Shown here in pieces: positions 36,678 to 44,431 of a stretch of 64,000 nt of DNA. Source of the DNA: JAAXIE01 sp965204245 (GTDB lineage Bacteria > Chloroflexota > Dehalococcoidia > Lucifugimonadales > JAAXIE01); assembly GCA_965204245.1 (NCBI GenBank), contig CBDBED010000013.1, positions 124,001 through 188,000 on the forward strand, given 5' to 3'. Made by a program: the position numbers and the translations under genes. Under the pieces are notes generated by a model. The model was not told the DNA's origin. It searched no databases and saw nothing but the letters and a program-made list of their open reading frames with translations. Each line of letters starts with the position of its first letter. The first letter of the stretch is position 1.

Positions 36678-37055
36678 CTAGTCGGTGCCGACCCAGCCGT
36701 TGCCGGATACGTCGATCACCTGCTGGTTGGGGCCGGAGTATTTCAATTCATAGTAGAAAGCCCCGCCACCGGGAGGTGCGTGGGAGGGGAGTTCACCAGC
36801 TCCGGCCTCCGCCAGCTTGCGCTGTGTCTCCTCCACGTCTTCCACCTTGAAGCCGAAGTGTTCAATGCCAGTGAAGATGGGATTGCCCTCATCATCCTCA
36901 CGGGCCTTCAGGATGGCGAGGTTGATGTGGCCGTCGGTCAGGTAGAAACCGGTCCCGGCGGGGCCTGCCACCTCAAGGTCAAATACATCTTGATAGAACT
37001 TGGCGGTTTTCTCTGGGTCTGGTGTGAAAATTGCCACATGCTTCAGCTTGTTCAT
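36678..37055 (-). CDS. VOC-family protein, tandem copy B
   Basis: 125 residues and co-linear with copy A: KLKHVAIFTPDPEKTAKFYQ, FYLTDGHINLAILKARED, GIEHFGFKVEDVEETQRKL and the shared ending GWVGTD. A ribosome site (GGAGGAAAGCC) lies before the ATG. It lies 58 bp downstream of the CoxS-like gene and could be part of that operon. A role as a small dioxygenase, isomerase or binding protein is possible. Confidence 0.82.
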   Translation of the reverse strand: MNKLKHVAIFTPDPEKTAKFYQDVFDLEVAGPAGTGFYLTDGHINLAILKAREDDEGNPIFTGIEHFGFKVEDVEETQRKLAEAGAGELPSHAPPGGGAFYYELKYSGPNQQVIDVSGNGWVGTD

Positions 37056-37113
37056 GGCTTTCCTCCTTGAGAGATTCTGGACTCCTCAAGCGACATTGGG
37101 TCGATTATACGAC

Positions 37114-37587
37114 CTAGTGGAAGGATGAAGAAGCCTGCTTGGCAGCTGCGATGATGGGCAGGTAGCCGGTGCAGCGACAGATGTTGCCCGACATGCCCTC
37201 GCGGATCTGTTCTTCGGTGGGGCTAGGGGTATCCCGCAGGAAGGCATAGAGGGTCATGAGAAAGCCCGGAGTGCAGAAACCGCATTGCAGGGCGTGATTG
37301 TCTTGGAAGGCCTGTTGCAGCGGGTGCAACTGGTCGCCATCGGCCAGACCTTCGACGGTCATCAGTTCGGCACCGTCGGCTTGGACGGCCAGCATGAGGC
37401 AGGAGCGCACGGCCTCGCCGTTGAAGAGCAGGGTGCAGGCACCGCAGACGCCGTGTTCGCAACCCAAGTGGGTGCCGGTGAGGTCCAGTTCTTCCCGCAG
37501 GAAGTCAGCAAGGGTCATGCGGACGGGAGCGGTGCGCTCATAGTATTTTCCGTTTACGGTCAGGCGGACCAGTCCAGTCTCGCTCAT
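37114..37587 (-). CDS. 2Fe-2S subunit of a xanthine dehydrogenase / CO dehydrogenase-type molybdoenzyme
   Basis: 157 residues with both cluster regions: the plant-ferredoxin-type set LGCEHGVCGACTLLFNGEAV with a later Cys in VRSCLML, and the alpha-helical set CGFCTPGFLMTLYAF and GNICRCTGYLPI. It is the CoxS/XdhC-like small subunit passing electrons between molybdopterin and FAD subunits. Its ATG directly adjoins the stop of the FAD-subunit gene. The large molybdenum subunit is not in the window. Confidence 0.9.
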   Translation of the reverse strand: MSETGLVRLTVNGKYYERTAPVRMTLADFLREELDLTGTHLGCEHGVCGACTLLFNGEAVRSCLMLAVQADGAELMTVEGLADGDQLHPLQQAFQDNHALQCGFCTPGFLMTLYAFLRDTPSPTEEQIREGMSGNICRCTGYLPIIAAAKQASSSFH

Positions 37588-38469
37588 CTAGTTCTCCTCT
37601 CCTCTGGCCCTACGGAAGGCGCCGACTAGGGCGCGACGGGCCATAACACCTGAGACCTCCTTGCGATAGAGGGCCGAGGCGTGTATGTCGGAATCGGGGT
37701 CCAAGGCTTCGGATACGGCTGCCGCGACCTGCTGCAGAGAGTCCATGTTGCCATCGCTCCCGCGCAGGGCTTCTTCGGCAGATTCGACGCGCACCGGGGT
37801 GCCTCCGACTCCGAAGATGACAATGCGAGAGTCGTCGCAGGCACCGCTGCCGTCGAGGTGTACCCGGGTGAATGCGCCGGTCATGGCGAAGTCGCCGTGG
37901 CGACGGCAGACTTCTTCGAATCCCCAGCCCCAGTTTGGGCCGTTGCCGGGTAGTCGGACTTCTGTCAGCATCTCGCCGGTCTCGATGGCCGTGGTGAAGT
38001 AGGTGATGAAGAAGTCCCCAGCGTCCACCTCACGGCTGCCCGCGCTACTCTGGAGCACGACCTGTGCGTCGGAAGCAACGGCGAAGGCGGGCCACTCGGC
38101 CGACGGGTCGGCATGGGCAACGCTGCCACCGACGGTGCCTCGATTCCTGATCTGGAAGTGCCCTATATGGGGCACCATGGCTGACAGCATGGGGAAGCGC
38201 TCGGCCACGATGCCGGAAAGCTCGACGGCCCGCTCACGTGTGAGGGCCCCAATGTTGAGCCCGCCACCGTCGGAGGGCGTGATATATTCCAAAGCGCCTA
38301 TCCTGTTGATGTCGACCACCACAGGAGGCCGTGCCAAGCGCATTGCCATCAGTGGCATGAGGCTCTGCCCGCCAGCCAGCACCTTGGCGTCGTCGCCATG
38401 CTGGGATAGCAGTGAGATGGCCTCGCCCACGCTCTGGGGTGCGTAGTAATCGAAACGGGCTGGCTTCAT
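37588..38469 (-). CDS. FAD-binding subunit of a CO dehydrogenase-type molybdoenzyme
   Basis: 293 residues. CoxM-type motifs: FDYYAPQSVGEAISLLSQHG, the FAD loop KVLAGGQSLMPLMAMRLARP, and HIGHFQIRNRGTVGGSVAHA near residue 110. The protein takes electrons from the 2Fe-2S subunit and passes them to quinone or another acceptor. It lies between CoxG-like and CoxS-like genes in one operon. Many enzymes of this type act on heterocycles or aldehydes rather than on CO. Confidence 0.9.
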   Translation of the reverse strand: MKPARFDYYAPQSVGEAISLLSQHGDDAKVLAGGQSLMPLMAMRLARPPVVVDINRIGALEYITPSDGGGLNIGALTRERAVELSGIVAERFPMLSAMVPHIGHFQIRNRGTVGGSVAHADPSAEWPAFAVASDAQVVLQSSAGSREVDAGDFFITYFTTAIETGEMLTEVRLPGNGPNWGWGFEEVCRRHGDFAMTGAFTRVHLDGSGACDDSRIVIFGVGGTPVRVESAEEALRGSDGNMDSLQQVAAAVSEALDPDSDIHASALYRKEVSGVMARRALVGAFRRARGEEN

Positions 38470-38502
38470 TCCAGTCCCTCCCTGTTCCGTTCGGTTGTGA
38501 AG

Positions 38503-38946
38503 TCAGGATGTGGCGTCGATTTCCTTCTCCAGCTTGGAGAAGAACTGCCCTACCATCATCTTAGAGATACCACCCATGACCCTTTGGCCGACACCTGCAA
38601 TGGCACCGCCGACCTGGGCATCCACCTCGTAGGTCAAACGCGTGTTGGCGCCCTCTGAGGCCAGTGATACCGTGCCGTCTCCCCGTACAAAGCCGGTGAG
38701 ACCCTCGCCTGTGACCGACATACGATAGGAAGTGCCGGGGACGCTGTCGGTGATAACTATCTGACCGTCGTAGGTGCCCTTAACAGCGGCCAAGCCCAGT
38801 TCCAACACTACGTGGTATGAGTTGTCACCCGAGGACTCGAACACCTTGCAGCCGGGGGTGCAGCGGGAGAGGATTTCTGGGTCATTGAGGGCCTCCCAGA
38901 CACGCTCTGGGGGATTGTGGAGAAGGACGTTTCCCTTGATATCCAT
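38503..38946 (-). CDS. CoxG-type SRPBCC-domain protein
   Basis: 147 residues. It opens MDIKGNVLLHNPPERVWEAL and continues with SRCTPGCKVFESSG and the C-terminal ISKMMVGQFFSKLEKEID. CoxG proteins are thought to recruit or mature Cox-type enzymes at the membrane, or to bind small hydrophobic ligands. It is the first gene of the CoxG-CoxM-CoxS operon, 33 bp before the FAD-subunit gene. Confidence 0.85.
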   Translation of the reverse strand: MDIKGNVLLHNPPERVWEALNDPEILSRCTPGCKVFESSGDNSYHVVLELGLAAVKGTYDGQIVITDSVPGTSYRMSVTGEGLTGFVRGDGTVSLASEGANTRLTYEVDAQVGGAIAGVGQRVMGGISKMMVGQFFSKLEKEIDATS

Positions 38947-38989
38947 GGACTCTCTATCGATAGCTTTTCCTACTTATCGGGCAGGGCGC

Positions 38990-39018
38990 AGGCTATCATG
39001 GGCGTATCTGAGTGTCAA
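38990..39018 (-). promoter_or_regulatory. Possible promoter of the CoxG-M-S operon
   Basis: On the minus strand TTGACA (39018-39013) is followed after 17 bases by TAGCCT (38995-38990). The -35 is perfect and the -10 poor. It lies 44 bp before the CoxG-like start, in the region shared with the divergent TPP-enzyme gene. Confidence 0.3.
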
Positions 39019-39181
39019 GGCGAAACATAGGAGGCGGTACGGGCGGAACAACAGGCCGCAATTGGGCATGGTGTGTTGTGCTAAACTGGTGTACGCGCCT
39101 TGCACCCATAAATCGGCTGACAGGCGGCACGCCATTGGGTGGGCGATTCAAAGAAGAGCCGGGCTGAGAGGAGTCTTGAAC

Positions 39182-40792
39182 GTGGCAGAGATGACGGGCG
39201 GACAGGCATTGGCCAAGTCCCTTGCTCGCGAGGGCGTGAAGGTAATGTTCGGGCTGCCGGGCGTGCAGCTATACCACGCTATGGAGGGGCTGGAGGCCGA
39301 GCCGAGTATCCGGTTCATCACTACGCGCCACGAGCAGGGCACGACTTACATGGCCGATGGATATGCCCGCACGGCAGGAGAGGTGGGGACTTCATTGGTG
39401 GTCCCCGGCCCTGGAGTCCTAAACGCCGCTGCCGGACTTTCCGATGCCTATGCGGCTTCGGCTCCTGTTTTCTTGGTGTCGGGGCAAATCAACAGGGATG
39501 GGATTGGTCAGAACAAGGGCATCCTGCACGAAATCAATGACCAATTGGATGTGGTCCGTACCATAACCAAGTGGTGTGCTCGCGTGCTTGACCCAACGGA
39601 GATTCCGGGTGCGGTGCATGAGGCCTTTCACCAGATGAAGACGGGTCGACCGCGGCCTGTGGAGGTAGAGATTCCTCCTGAGACGTTTGCCCAGATGGCC
39701 GACATTCAGTTGCAAGAGCCTGGGGTCTATGGACCGATGGCCCCGGACGAGGCGGAGTTGGAGCGGGCCTCTGCCCTGATTGGCAACAGCCAGCGAATTG
39801 CAATTTGGGCTGGTGGCGGTGCCATCTGGTCGCGTGCCAATGAGGCCCTGACGCGGCTGGCGGAGCATTTACAGGCCCCAGTGATCACCACACCTGAGGG
39901 CAAGGGGGCGATTTCGGGACGCCACTACCTGTCGCTGGGAACCTGCCGCGGCGGGGTGAACCCGCAGGGCGATGTAATGCGTAAGTTCATCGCGGATGAA
40001 TGCGACCTGGTAATTGCTGTGGGGACGCGGTTTATTGCACCCGGCTTGGATGACTCGAAGAAAGTGCTGCAGATTGATGTGGACCCCGAAGAGATCGGGC
40101 GTAACCACTCCAACACCCAGCCATTGCTCGGAGATGCCCGGCTGTCCCTGGAGAGATTGTGCGATTTGCTGAGCCACCAGCCAGCGAGAGCCTCGCGCCG
40201 GGCCGAGACGGAAGCTTTCCGGCAGGAACGCCACGAGGTGATGATGCGCACCGAGCCCCAGAGTTCACTGATGCGCGCGTTGCGGGACAACATACCCGAC
40301 GACGGGATTGTGGCGATGGGTCAGACCCAGGTGGGGTATTACAGTCATGCCCACTGGCCTGCCTACGAGCAAGCGACCTACCTGACCTCCTCGTATCAAG
40401 GCAATCTGGGGTTTGCTTTCCCCACGGCGATGGGGGCCAAGGTGGCTCACCCGGACCGGGCGGTGGTGTCGGTGTCGGGTGACGGCGGGTTCCAGTTTGC
40501 TTCCAATGAGCTTTCGACTGCCGTGCAGTATGGCATCAACATCGTGGCAGTAGTGTTTAACGATGGGGCCTTCGGGAATGTGCTGCGGGAGATGGAGACG
40601 TTGTTTGATGGGCGGAGCCTTGGCAGCCATCTGTATAACCCGGACTTCGTCAAGCTTGCCGAGGCCTATGGAGTGGACGCAATGCGGGCACATGGTGCCG
40701 AAGAGTTGGGTGGCTGTGTGCGGGAGGCGCTGGCGAACAACAGGCCGACGCTGATAGAGGTCCCGGTTCAGATGATGCCTCGTCCGTATTAG
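39182..40792 (+). CDS. Thiamine pyrophosphate-dependent enzyme, acetolactate synthase-like
   Basis: 536 residues from GTG 39182, eight bases after GAGAGGAG. The N-terminal pyrimidine domain has the catalytic Glu in TTRHEQGTTYMADGYARTAG and VVPGPGVLNAAAGLSDAYA. A middle domain follows, then the diphosphate domain SVSGDGGFQFASNELSTAVQ with NDGAFG. Relatives are acetolactate synthases, benzoylformate decarboxylases and sulfoacetaldehyde- or oxalyl-type enzymes. The ALS small subunit gene is absent, so a degradative decarboxylase or lyase is more likely than valine synthesis. It diverges from the CoxG operon. Confidence 0.85.
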   Translation: MAEMTGGQALAKSLAREGVKVMFGLPGVQLYHAMEGLEAEPSIRFITTRHEQGTTYMADGYARTAGEVGTSLVVPGPGVLNAAAGLSDAYAASAPVFLVSGQINRDGIGQNKGILHEINDQLDVVRTITKWCARVLDPTEIPGAVHEAFHQMKTGRPRPVEVEIPPETFAQMADIQLQEPGVYGPMAPDEAELERASALIGNSQRIAIWAGGGAIWSRANEALTRLAEHLQAPVITTPEGKGAISGRHYLSLGTCRGGVNPQGDVMRKFIADECDLVIAVGTRFIAPGLDDSKKVLQIDVDPEEIGRNHSNTQPLLGDARLSLERLCDLLSHQPARASRRAETEAFRQERHEVMMRTEPQSSLMRALRDNIPDDGIVAMGQTQVGYYSHAHWPAYEQATYLTSSYQGNLGFAFPTAMGAKVAHPDRAVVSVSGDGGFQFASNELSTAVQYGINIVAVVFNDGAFGNVLREMETLFDGRSLGSHLYNPDFVKLAEAYGVDAMRAHGAEELGGCVREALANNRPTLIEVPVQMMPRPY

Positions 40793-40906
40793 TCACTCTT
40801 TGAGGCATCGAGACCCGTTCGGGGCAGGCGATACCATGTCGAGCGCGCGAGTCGGGGACTTGTACGCTCGAAGCGCGTCATCTGGCCCTAGTAGTCCCAG
40901 TGAGCA

Positions 40907-41947
40907 TTGTTTATCGTGAGGACCGTGTTTCAACGGGACCTTAGGCACCAAGGGCTGTTCCTCGCACCATTTGCTGAAGAGGATATGCGACGCCTTAGCG
41001 ACCGGCTCCAAATCGAATATCAGAGTTGGACGGAATCTCGGCGGTTGCTCGACCAGGACGAGCTTTCGGCGATGCTCAATGACCTGAGGGCGTTGGTCCT
41101 AGTTATAGAAGTGGATTTCGTGTTCCAGGAAATCTTTGATGCGGTGCCGAGCCTCAGATTCGTGGGAATCTGCAGGGCCTCCACGAACCATGTCGACCTC
41201 GAGGCTGCCACTGCCAGCGGAGTTGTCGTCGTCAACAGCCCGGGGCGGAATGCTCCCGCTGTAGCGGAACATGCGCTCGGTCTGATGCTGGCTCTGGCCA
41301 GGCGGATACCGGAGAGCCACAACTACGTGATGGCTGGTAGCTGGCTCAATCCTCTCCAGCCTTATTTGGAGTTGCGGGGGTTGGAACTGGCAGGCAGAAC
41401 TCTGGGCATCGTAGGTCTCGGAGCCATCGGGCAGCGGTTGGCAGAGATGGCTGCGGCGGTAGGGATGACTTGCATAGGGTATGACCCCTATGTCGACAGC
41501 ACTCCTCCGGAGGTTTCTCTATGTCCATTGGAAGAGTTGCTGGCACGCTCCGATTTTATATCCATTCACACACCGCTTAACTCCCAAACGGAACGCTTGA
41601 TTGACTCAAGGGGGCTCGCCCTGATGAAACCCACTGCGTACGTGGTGAACCTTTCATACCCCGGAATAGTGGACAAGGACGGTCTCGTGGCGGCACTGCA
41701 AGCCAAGAAGATTGCTGGAGCCGCCCTCGACGTTTTCGAGTCCCACCCCATCGCTCCCGACCACCCGCTGCTGGCGCTCGACAATGTGATCCTGACACCC
41801 CACTTAGGCGGAGCAACAGAGGAGACTGTGGAACGATATTCCAAGATGATAGCTGTTGATATCGAGCGTTTTTTTGATGGGAAGAGGCCCTTCAATCTGG
41901 TTAACCCGGCCGTATGGGAGGGTAACGAGGACTATGCGACTACTTAG
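40907..41947 (+). CDS. D-isomer-specific 2-hydroxyacid dehydrogenase-family protein, altered active site
   Basis: 346 residues from TTG 40907 (GTG 40916 is possible). The Rossmann motif ELAGRTLGIVGLGAIGQRLA is perfect and ILTPHLGGATEE keeps the catalytic His. The Arg of the usual NTARG motif is missing (VVNLSYPGIVDKDGL), and the Glu of DVFxxEP is His (DVFESHP). Two of three catalytic residues are thus changed, so it may do another reaction or only bind NAD. It is followed by a class II aldolase gene 26 bp on and a DUF6379-like gene, probably one operon. Confidence 0.83.
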   Translation: MFIVRTVFQRDLRHQGLFLAPFAEEDMRRLSDRLQIEYQSWTESRRLLDQDELSAMLNDLRALVLVIEVDFVFQEIFDAVPSLRFVGICRASTNHVDLEAATASGVVVVNSPGRNAPAVAEHALGLMLALARRIPESHNYVMAGSWLNPLQPYLELRGLELAGRTLGIVGLGAIGQRLAEMAAAVGMTCIGYDPYVDSTPPEVSLCPLEELLARSDFISIHTPLNSQTERLIDSRGLALMKPTAYVVNLSYPGIVDKDGLVAALQAKKIAGAALDVFESHPIAPDHPLLALDNVILTPHLGGATEETVERYSKMIAVDIERFFDGKRPFNLVNPAVWEGNEDYATT

Positions 41948-41973
41948 GGTTGGCCCTTCCTGAGGACTACGCT

Positions 41974-42672
41974 ATGGACAGGAATGAAACGAAACGACAA
42001 GTTGCGGAAGTCGCGAGACGGATGGCAGAACTGGATCTGGTATCTGGCACCAATGGCAATGTGAGTGCCCGGCTGCCCAACGGTCTCTTCGCGATTACTC
42101 CCATGGGGAAACGGTGCGGAGCCATGTCCAAGGAAGACATCGTCGTGGTGGACGGCGACCTGAATCTCGTCGAAGGTAACCTAGCACCCTCATCCGAGTC
42201 GCTTTTGCATCTTTTCATCTATAGGGCGCGACCGGATGTCGGTGGCATCGTCCACTCCCACGCAGTGTACTCAAGCGCCGTTGCGGTGGTGGGATTGGAG
42301 ATACCTCCTATCGTCGATGAGATGGTTCTGGCCTTGGGAGGGCCCGTCAGGGTGTCCGAATATGCGCCGCCAGCCTCCCCGGAACTGGCTAAGGCTGTAT
42401 ACGAGTCCTTGGGCAATCATGGCGCAACCCTTATCCGCAATCACGGATCTGTGGGAGTAGGTGCGACTCCTGAAGACGCGTTGGAAGCATCGATATTGAC
42501 CGAACGGGTCGCTAGCATCTTCGTCCTATCTTCCATTCTGGGGAGTCCAAGCAGCGTGCCCGATCAGGTGATGGCATCCGAGGCTGCCATATTTGAGATG
42601 CAAAAGACCGTCCGGCTTAAAGATGATCCGGCTTTAGGAAGCAACTTAAACTCGCGGTCCCAGGCTCCCTAG
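41974..42672 (+). CDS. Class II aldolase/adducin-family protein
   Basis: 232 residues from ATG 41974 (TTG 41950 possible). Zinc ligands appear in GGIVHSHAVYSSAVAV and LIRNHGSVGVGATPEDALEA, with the substrate-loop VSGTNGNVSARLPNGLFAITP near the N-terminus shortened here to the family pattern. Members are fuculose- or ribulose-phosphate aldolases and related decarboxylases. It sits between the altered hydroxyacid dehydrogenase and a small DUF6379-like protein, which suggests catabolism of a sugar acid. Confidence 0.86.
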   Translation: MDRNETKRQVAEVARRMAELDLVSGTNGNVSARLPNGLFAITPMGKRCGAMSKEDIVVVDGDLNLVEGNLAPSSESLLHLFIYRARPDVGGIVHSHAVYSSAVAVVGLEIPPIVDEMVLALGGPVRVSEYAPPASPELAKAVYESLGNHGATLIRNHGSVGVGATPEDALEASILTERVASIFVLSSILGSPSSVPDQVMASEAAIFEMQKTVRLKDDPALGSNLNSRSQAP

Positions 42673-42690
42673 CATTTAGGGAACTGGCAC

Positions 42691-43062
42691 ATGGTCTCCG
42701 TACCTGGATTTATCCTCCGCCGATTGTACGTAAAGGGCAGCTTGAAACCGGTTCCCGAAGGCTTTGAGTTTGAACTTCGGAATAGCCTGGGTTCCGGCTA
42801 CTCGCACAAGGTGTGGCCGCTAAAGCTTGATGGTGAAGAGATTCCGGCTGAGCGGACTTATTTCACCACCGACGGGCGTATGACTCCTTTTAGCGATGTA
42901 TCCTCTGATAGCACTTTCACTCTGGAGCTGAACAGGACCATCATCATCAGGGCTGAGTGCGGGCACCTAGGCCACGGCGTGCACACAGTAGAGATGGGGT
43001 TCGATGTCCCTGGCTTGGGCACGCTCAGGTTCGATTTCACCGATGAAGTCGTAGATGGATGA
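42691..43062 (+). CDS. DUF6379-like small beta protein (C-glycoside deglycosidase beta-subunit type)
   Basis: 123 residues and strand-rich: PEGFEFELRNSLGSGYSHKV, PLKLDGEEIPAERTYFTTDG and HGVHTVEMGFDVPGLGTLRF. The pattern of a small beta sandwich with GEEVP-type and late GxHxVE-type strands resembles the beta subunit of C-glycoside deglycosidases. No TIM-barrel alpha subunit is next to it. It starts 18 bp after the aldolase stop, so the three genes 40.9-43.1 kb form an operon. Family match is from recall and moderate. Confidence 0.6.
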   Translation: MVSVPGFILRRLYVKGSLKPVPEGFEFELRNSLGSGYSHKVWPLKLDGEEIPAERTYFTTDGRMTPFSDVSSDSTFTLELNRTIIIRAECGHLGHGVHTVEMGFDVPGLGTLRFDFTDEVVDG

Positions 43063-43183
43063 GGAACAGTATTCGGTCTCCAATGATTATGGGGCTCATA
43101 GCTGGGCCGCACCCCGGACTTGAGATGTCTATTTCCTCAGTTATATGAGTCGCAGAGAGATGAGTGGAAGCCCGGGCCGTTTC

Positions 43184-43212
43184 TTGACAGTTCGGCGGGT
43201 TGAGCCTATCTT
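43184..43212 (+). promoter_or_regulatory. Sigma-70 promoter for the LigB-like gene
   Basis: TTGACA (43184-43189), exactly 17 bases, then TATCTT (43207-43212), 51 bp before the LigB-like ATG. The -35 is perfect and the -10 matches 4 of 6. A good ribosome site (TTAGGAGG) follows. Confidence 0.6.
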
Positions 43213-43263
43213 TCCTTCAAGAATCTGACCATGAGTCCCTAGGAGAGCCTTAGGAGGATAGAT

Positions 43264-44322
43264 ATGGGTGAGATACTGGGTGTTGGGACTACTCACTGGC
43301 CGGGGTTGAATTTCCCTGATGAGGCCAAGAGTTGGCCCTTGATGCGAAGCCTGTCGAGTGACCACCGGGTGCCCGAGAAGATGAAGAACCCCACCAACTG
43401 GCCCGAGGCAATGCGGGTTGAGTTCGGCGAGGATGAGGGGGTCACCTCCCACAAAGAGCACCGGCGGCGGCTGGCGGAGGCGTTCCGCAAGGTGCGGGAT
43501 GAGATCGATGCCTTCAACCCTGACTTCATCCTGATGTTCGGCGACGACCAGTACGAGAATTTCAAGGAAGACCTGATCCCCGCGTTCTGCCTTCTGGCCT
43601 ATGATGAGTTCGAGTGTCGGCCTTGGGCGCAACCCCGCTACAAGGGCAAGCCCAATTTCTGGGGCGAGCCAGAGGACCACGTCATATCCGTCGAGGGCCG
43701 CCCGCATATAGCCCGCCGCCTTGCCAAAGACCTCATTGAAGAGGGCTTCGACATGGCCTACGGCTACAAGCCCCTGCATGCCGGTCCCGAAGTTCTGGGC
43801 CATGCCTTCCTGAACACTTGGATGTTCCTCGACTATGACCGTAAGGGAATCGACTACCCGCTGATTCCGTTGGCAGTCAACTGCTATGGCAGCAGCGTGA
43901 TCCGCAATCGTGGAGGGATGGACGTGGACCCCAACCTGTCGGTTGATCCGCCTTCCCCCACTCCCAAGCGCTGCTTCGAGTTGGGACAGGCCATTGCCCG
44001 GGTGCTGAAGCGCATGCCGGAGCGGGCGGTAATCATGGGGTCGTCTTCTTGGTCCCACGGGTTCCTGACCGAGCGGAACCATTTCCTCTGGCCCGACCAT
44101 GAGGCTGACCGGGCTGCTTTCGAGCAACTGCGTGACAACCGTCAGGTCGAGTGGAAGGACATGAGCCTGACGCAGATTGAAGAGGCGGGGCAGCAGGAGT
44201 TGCTGAACTGGGTGTGCTTGGCGGGTGCGATGCACGAGTTGGGGCAGAAGACCGAGGTCATCGATTACGTCGAGACTTGGGTGTTCAACTCGGAGAAGTG
44301 CATGGCTGTTTTCAAGCCGTAG
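43264..44322 (+). CDS. LigB-family class III extradiol dioxygenase-like protein
   Basis: 352 residues from ATG 43264. First-His region GVGTTHWPGLNFPDEAK, then ILMFGDDQYENFKEDLIPAF, SSSWSHGFLTERNHFLWPDH and late Glu in AGQQELLNWVCLAGAM. In protocatechuate 4,5-dioxygenase LigB the iron is bound by two His and one Glu. Here the second His position appears to be Gln (GDDQYENF). It would open a catechol- or gallate-like ring, with the Rieske gene downstream as a partner step, though a hairpin between them suggests partly separate transcription. Confidence 0.82.
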   Translation: MGEILGVGTTHWPGLNFPDEAKSWPLMRSLSSDHRVPEKMKNPTNWPEAMRVEFGEDEGVTSHKEHRRRLAEAFRKVRDEIDAFNPDFILMFGDDQYENFKEDLIPAFCLLAYDEFECRPWAQPRYKGKPNFWGEPEDHVISVEGRPHIARRLAKDLIEEGFDMAYGYKPLHAGPEVLGHAFLNTWMFLDYDRKGIDYPLIPLAVNCYGSSVIRNRGGMDVDPNLSVDPPSPTPKRCFELGQAIARVLKRMPERAVIMGSSSWSHGFLTERNHFLWPDHEADRAAFEQLRDNRQVEWKDMSLTQIEEAGQQELLNWVCLAGAMHELGQKTEVIDYVETWVFNSEKCMAVFKP

Positions 44323-44334
44323 CTGATGGACGAT

Positions 44335-44358
44335 AGGGGCGATTCAAGAATCGCCCCT
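44335..44358 (+). terminator. Hairpin terminator after the LigB-like gene
   Basis: AGGGGCGATTC (44335-44345) and GAATCGCCCCT (44348-44358) form an 11 bp stem with a very tight loop, followed by CGGATTTTC. Confidence 0.65.
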
Positions 44359-44431
44359 CGGATTTTCTCAAGCTGGCTGACTTGGAATGGAATCTCCCTC
44401 TAGGGAAATGGTTAAGAATAGGGGTGAGTGA

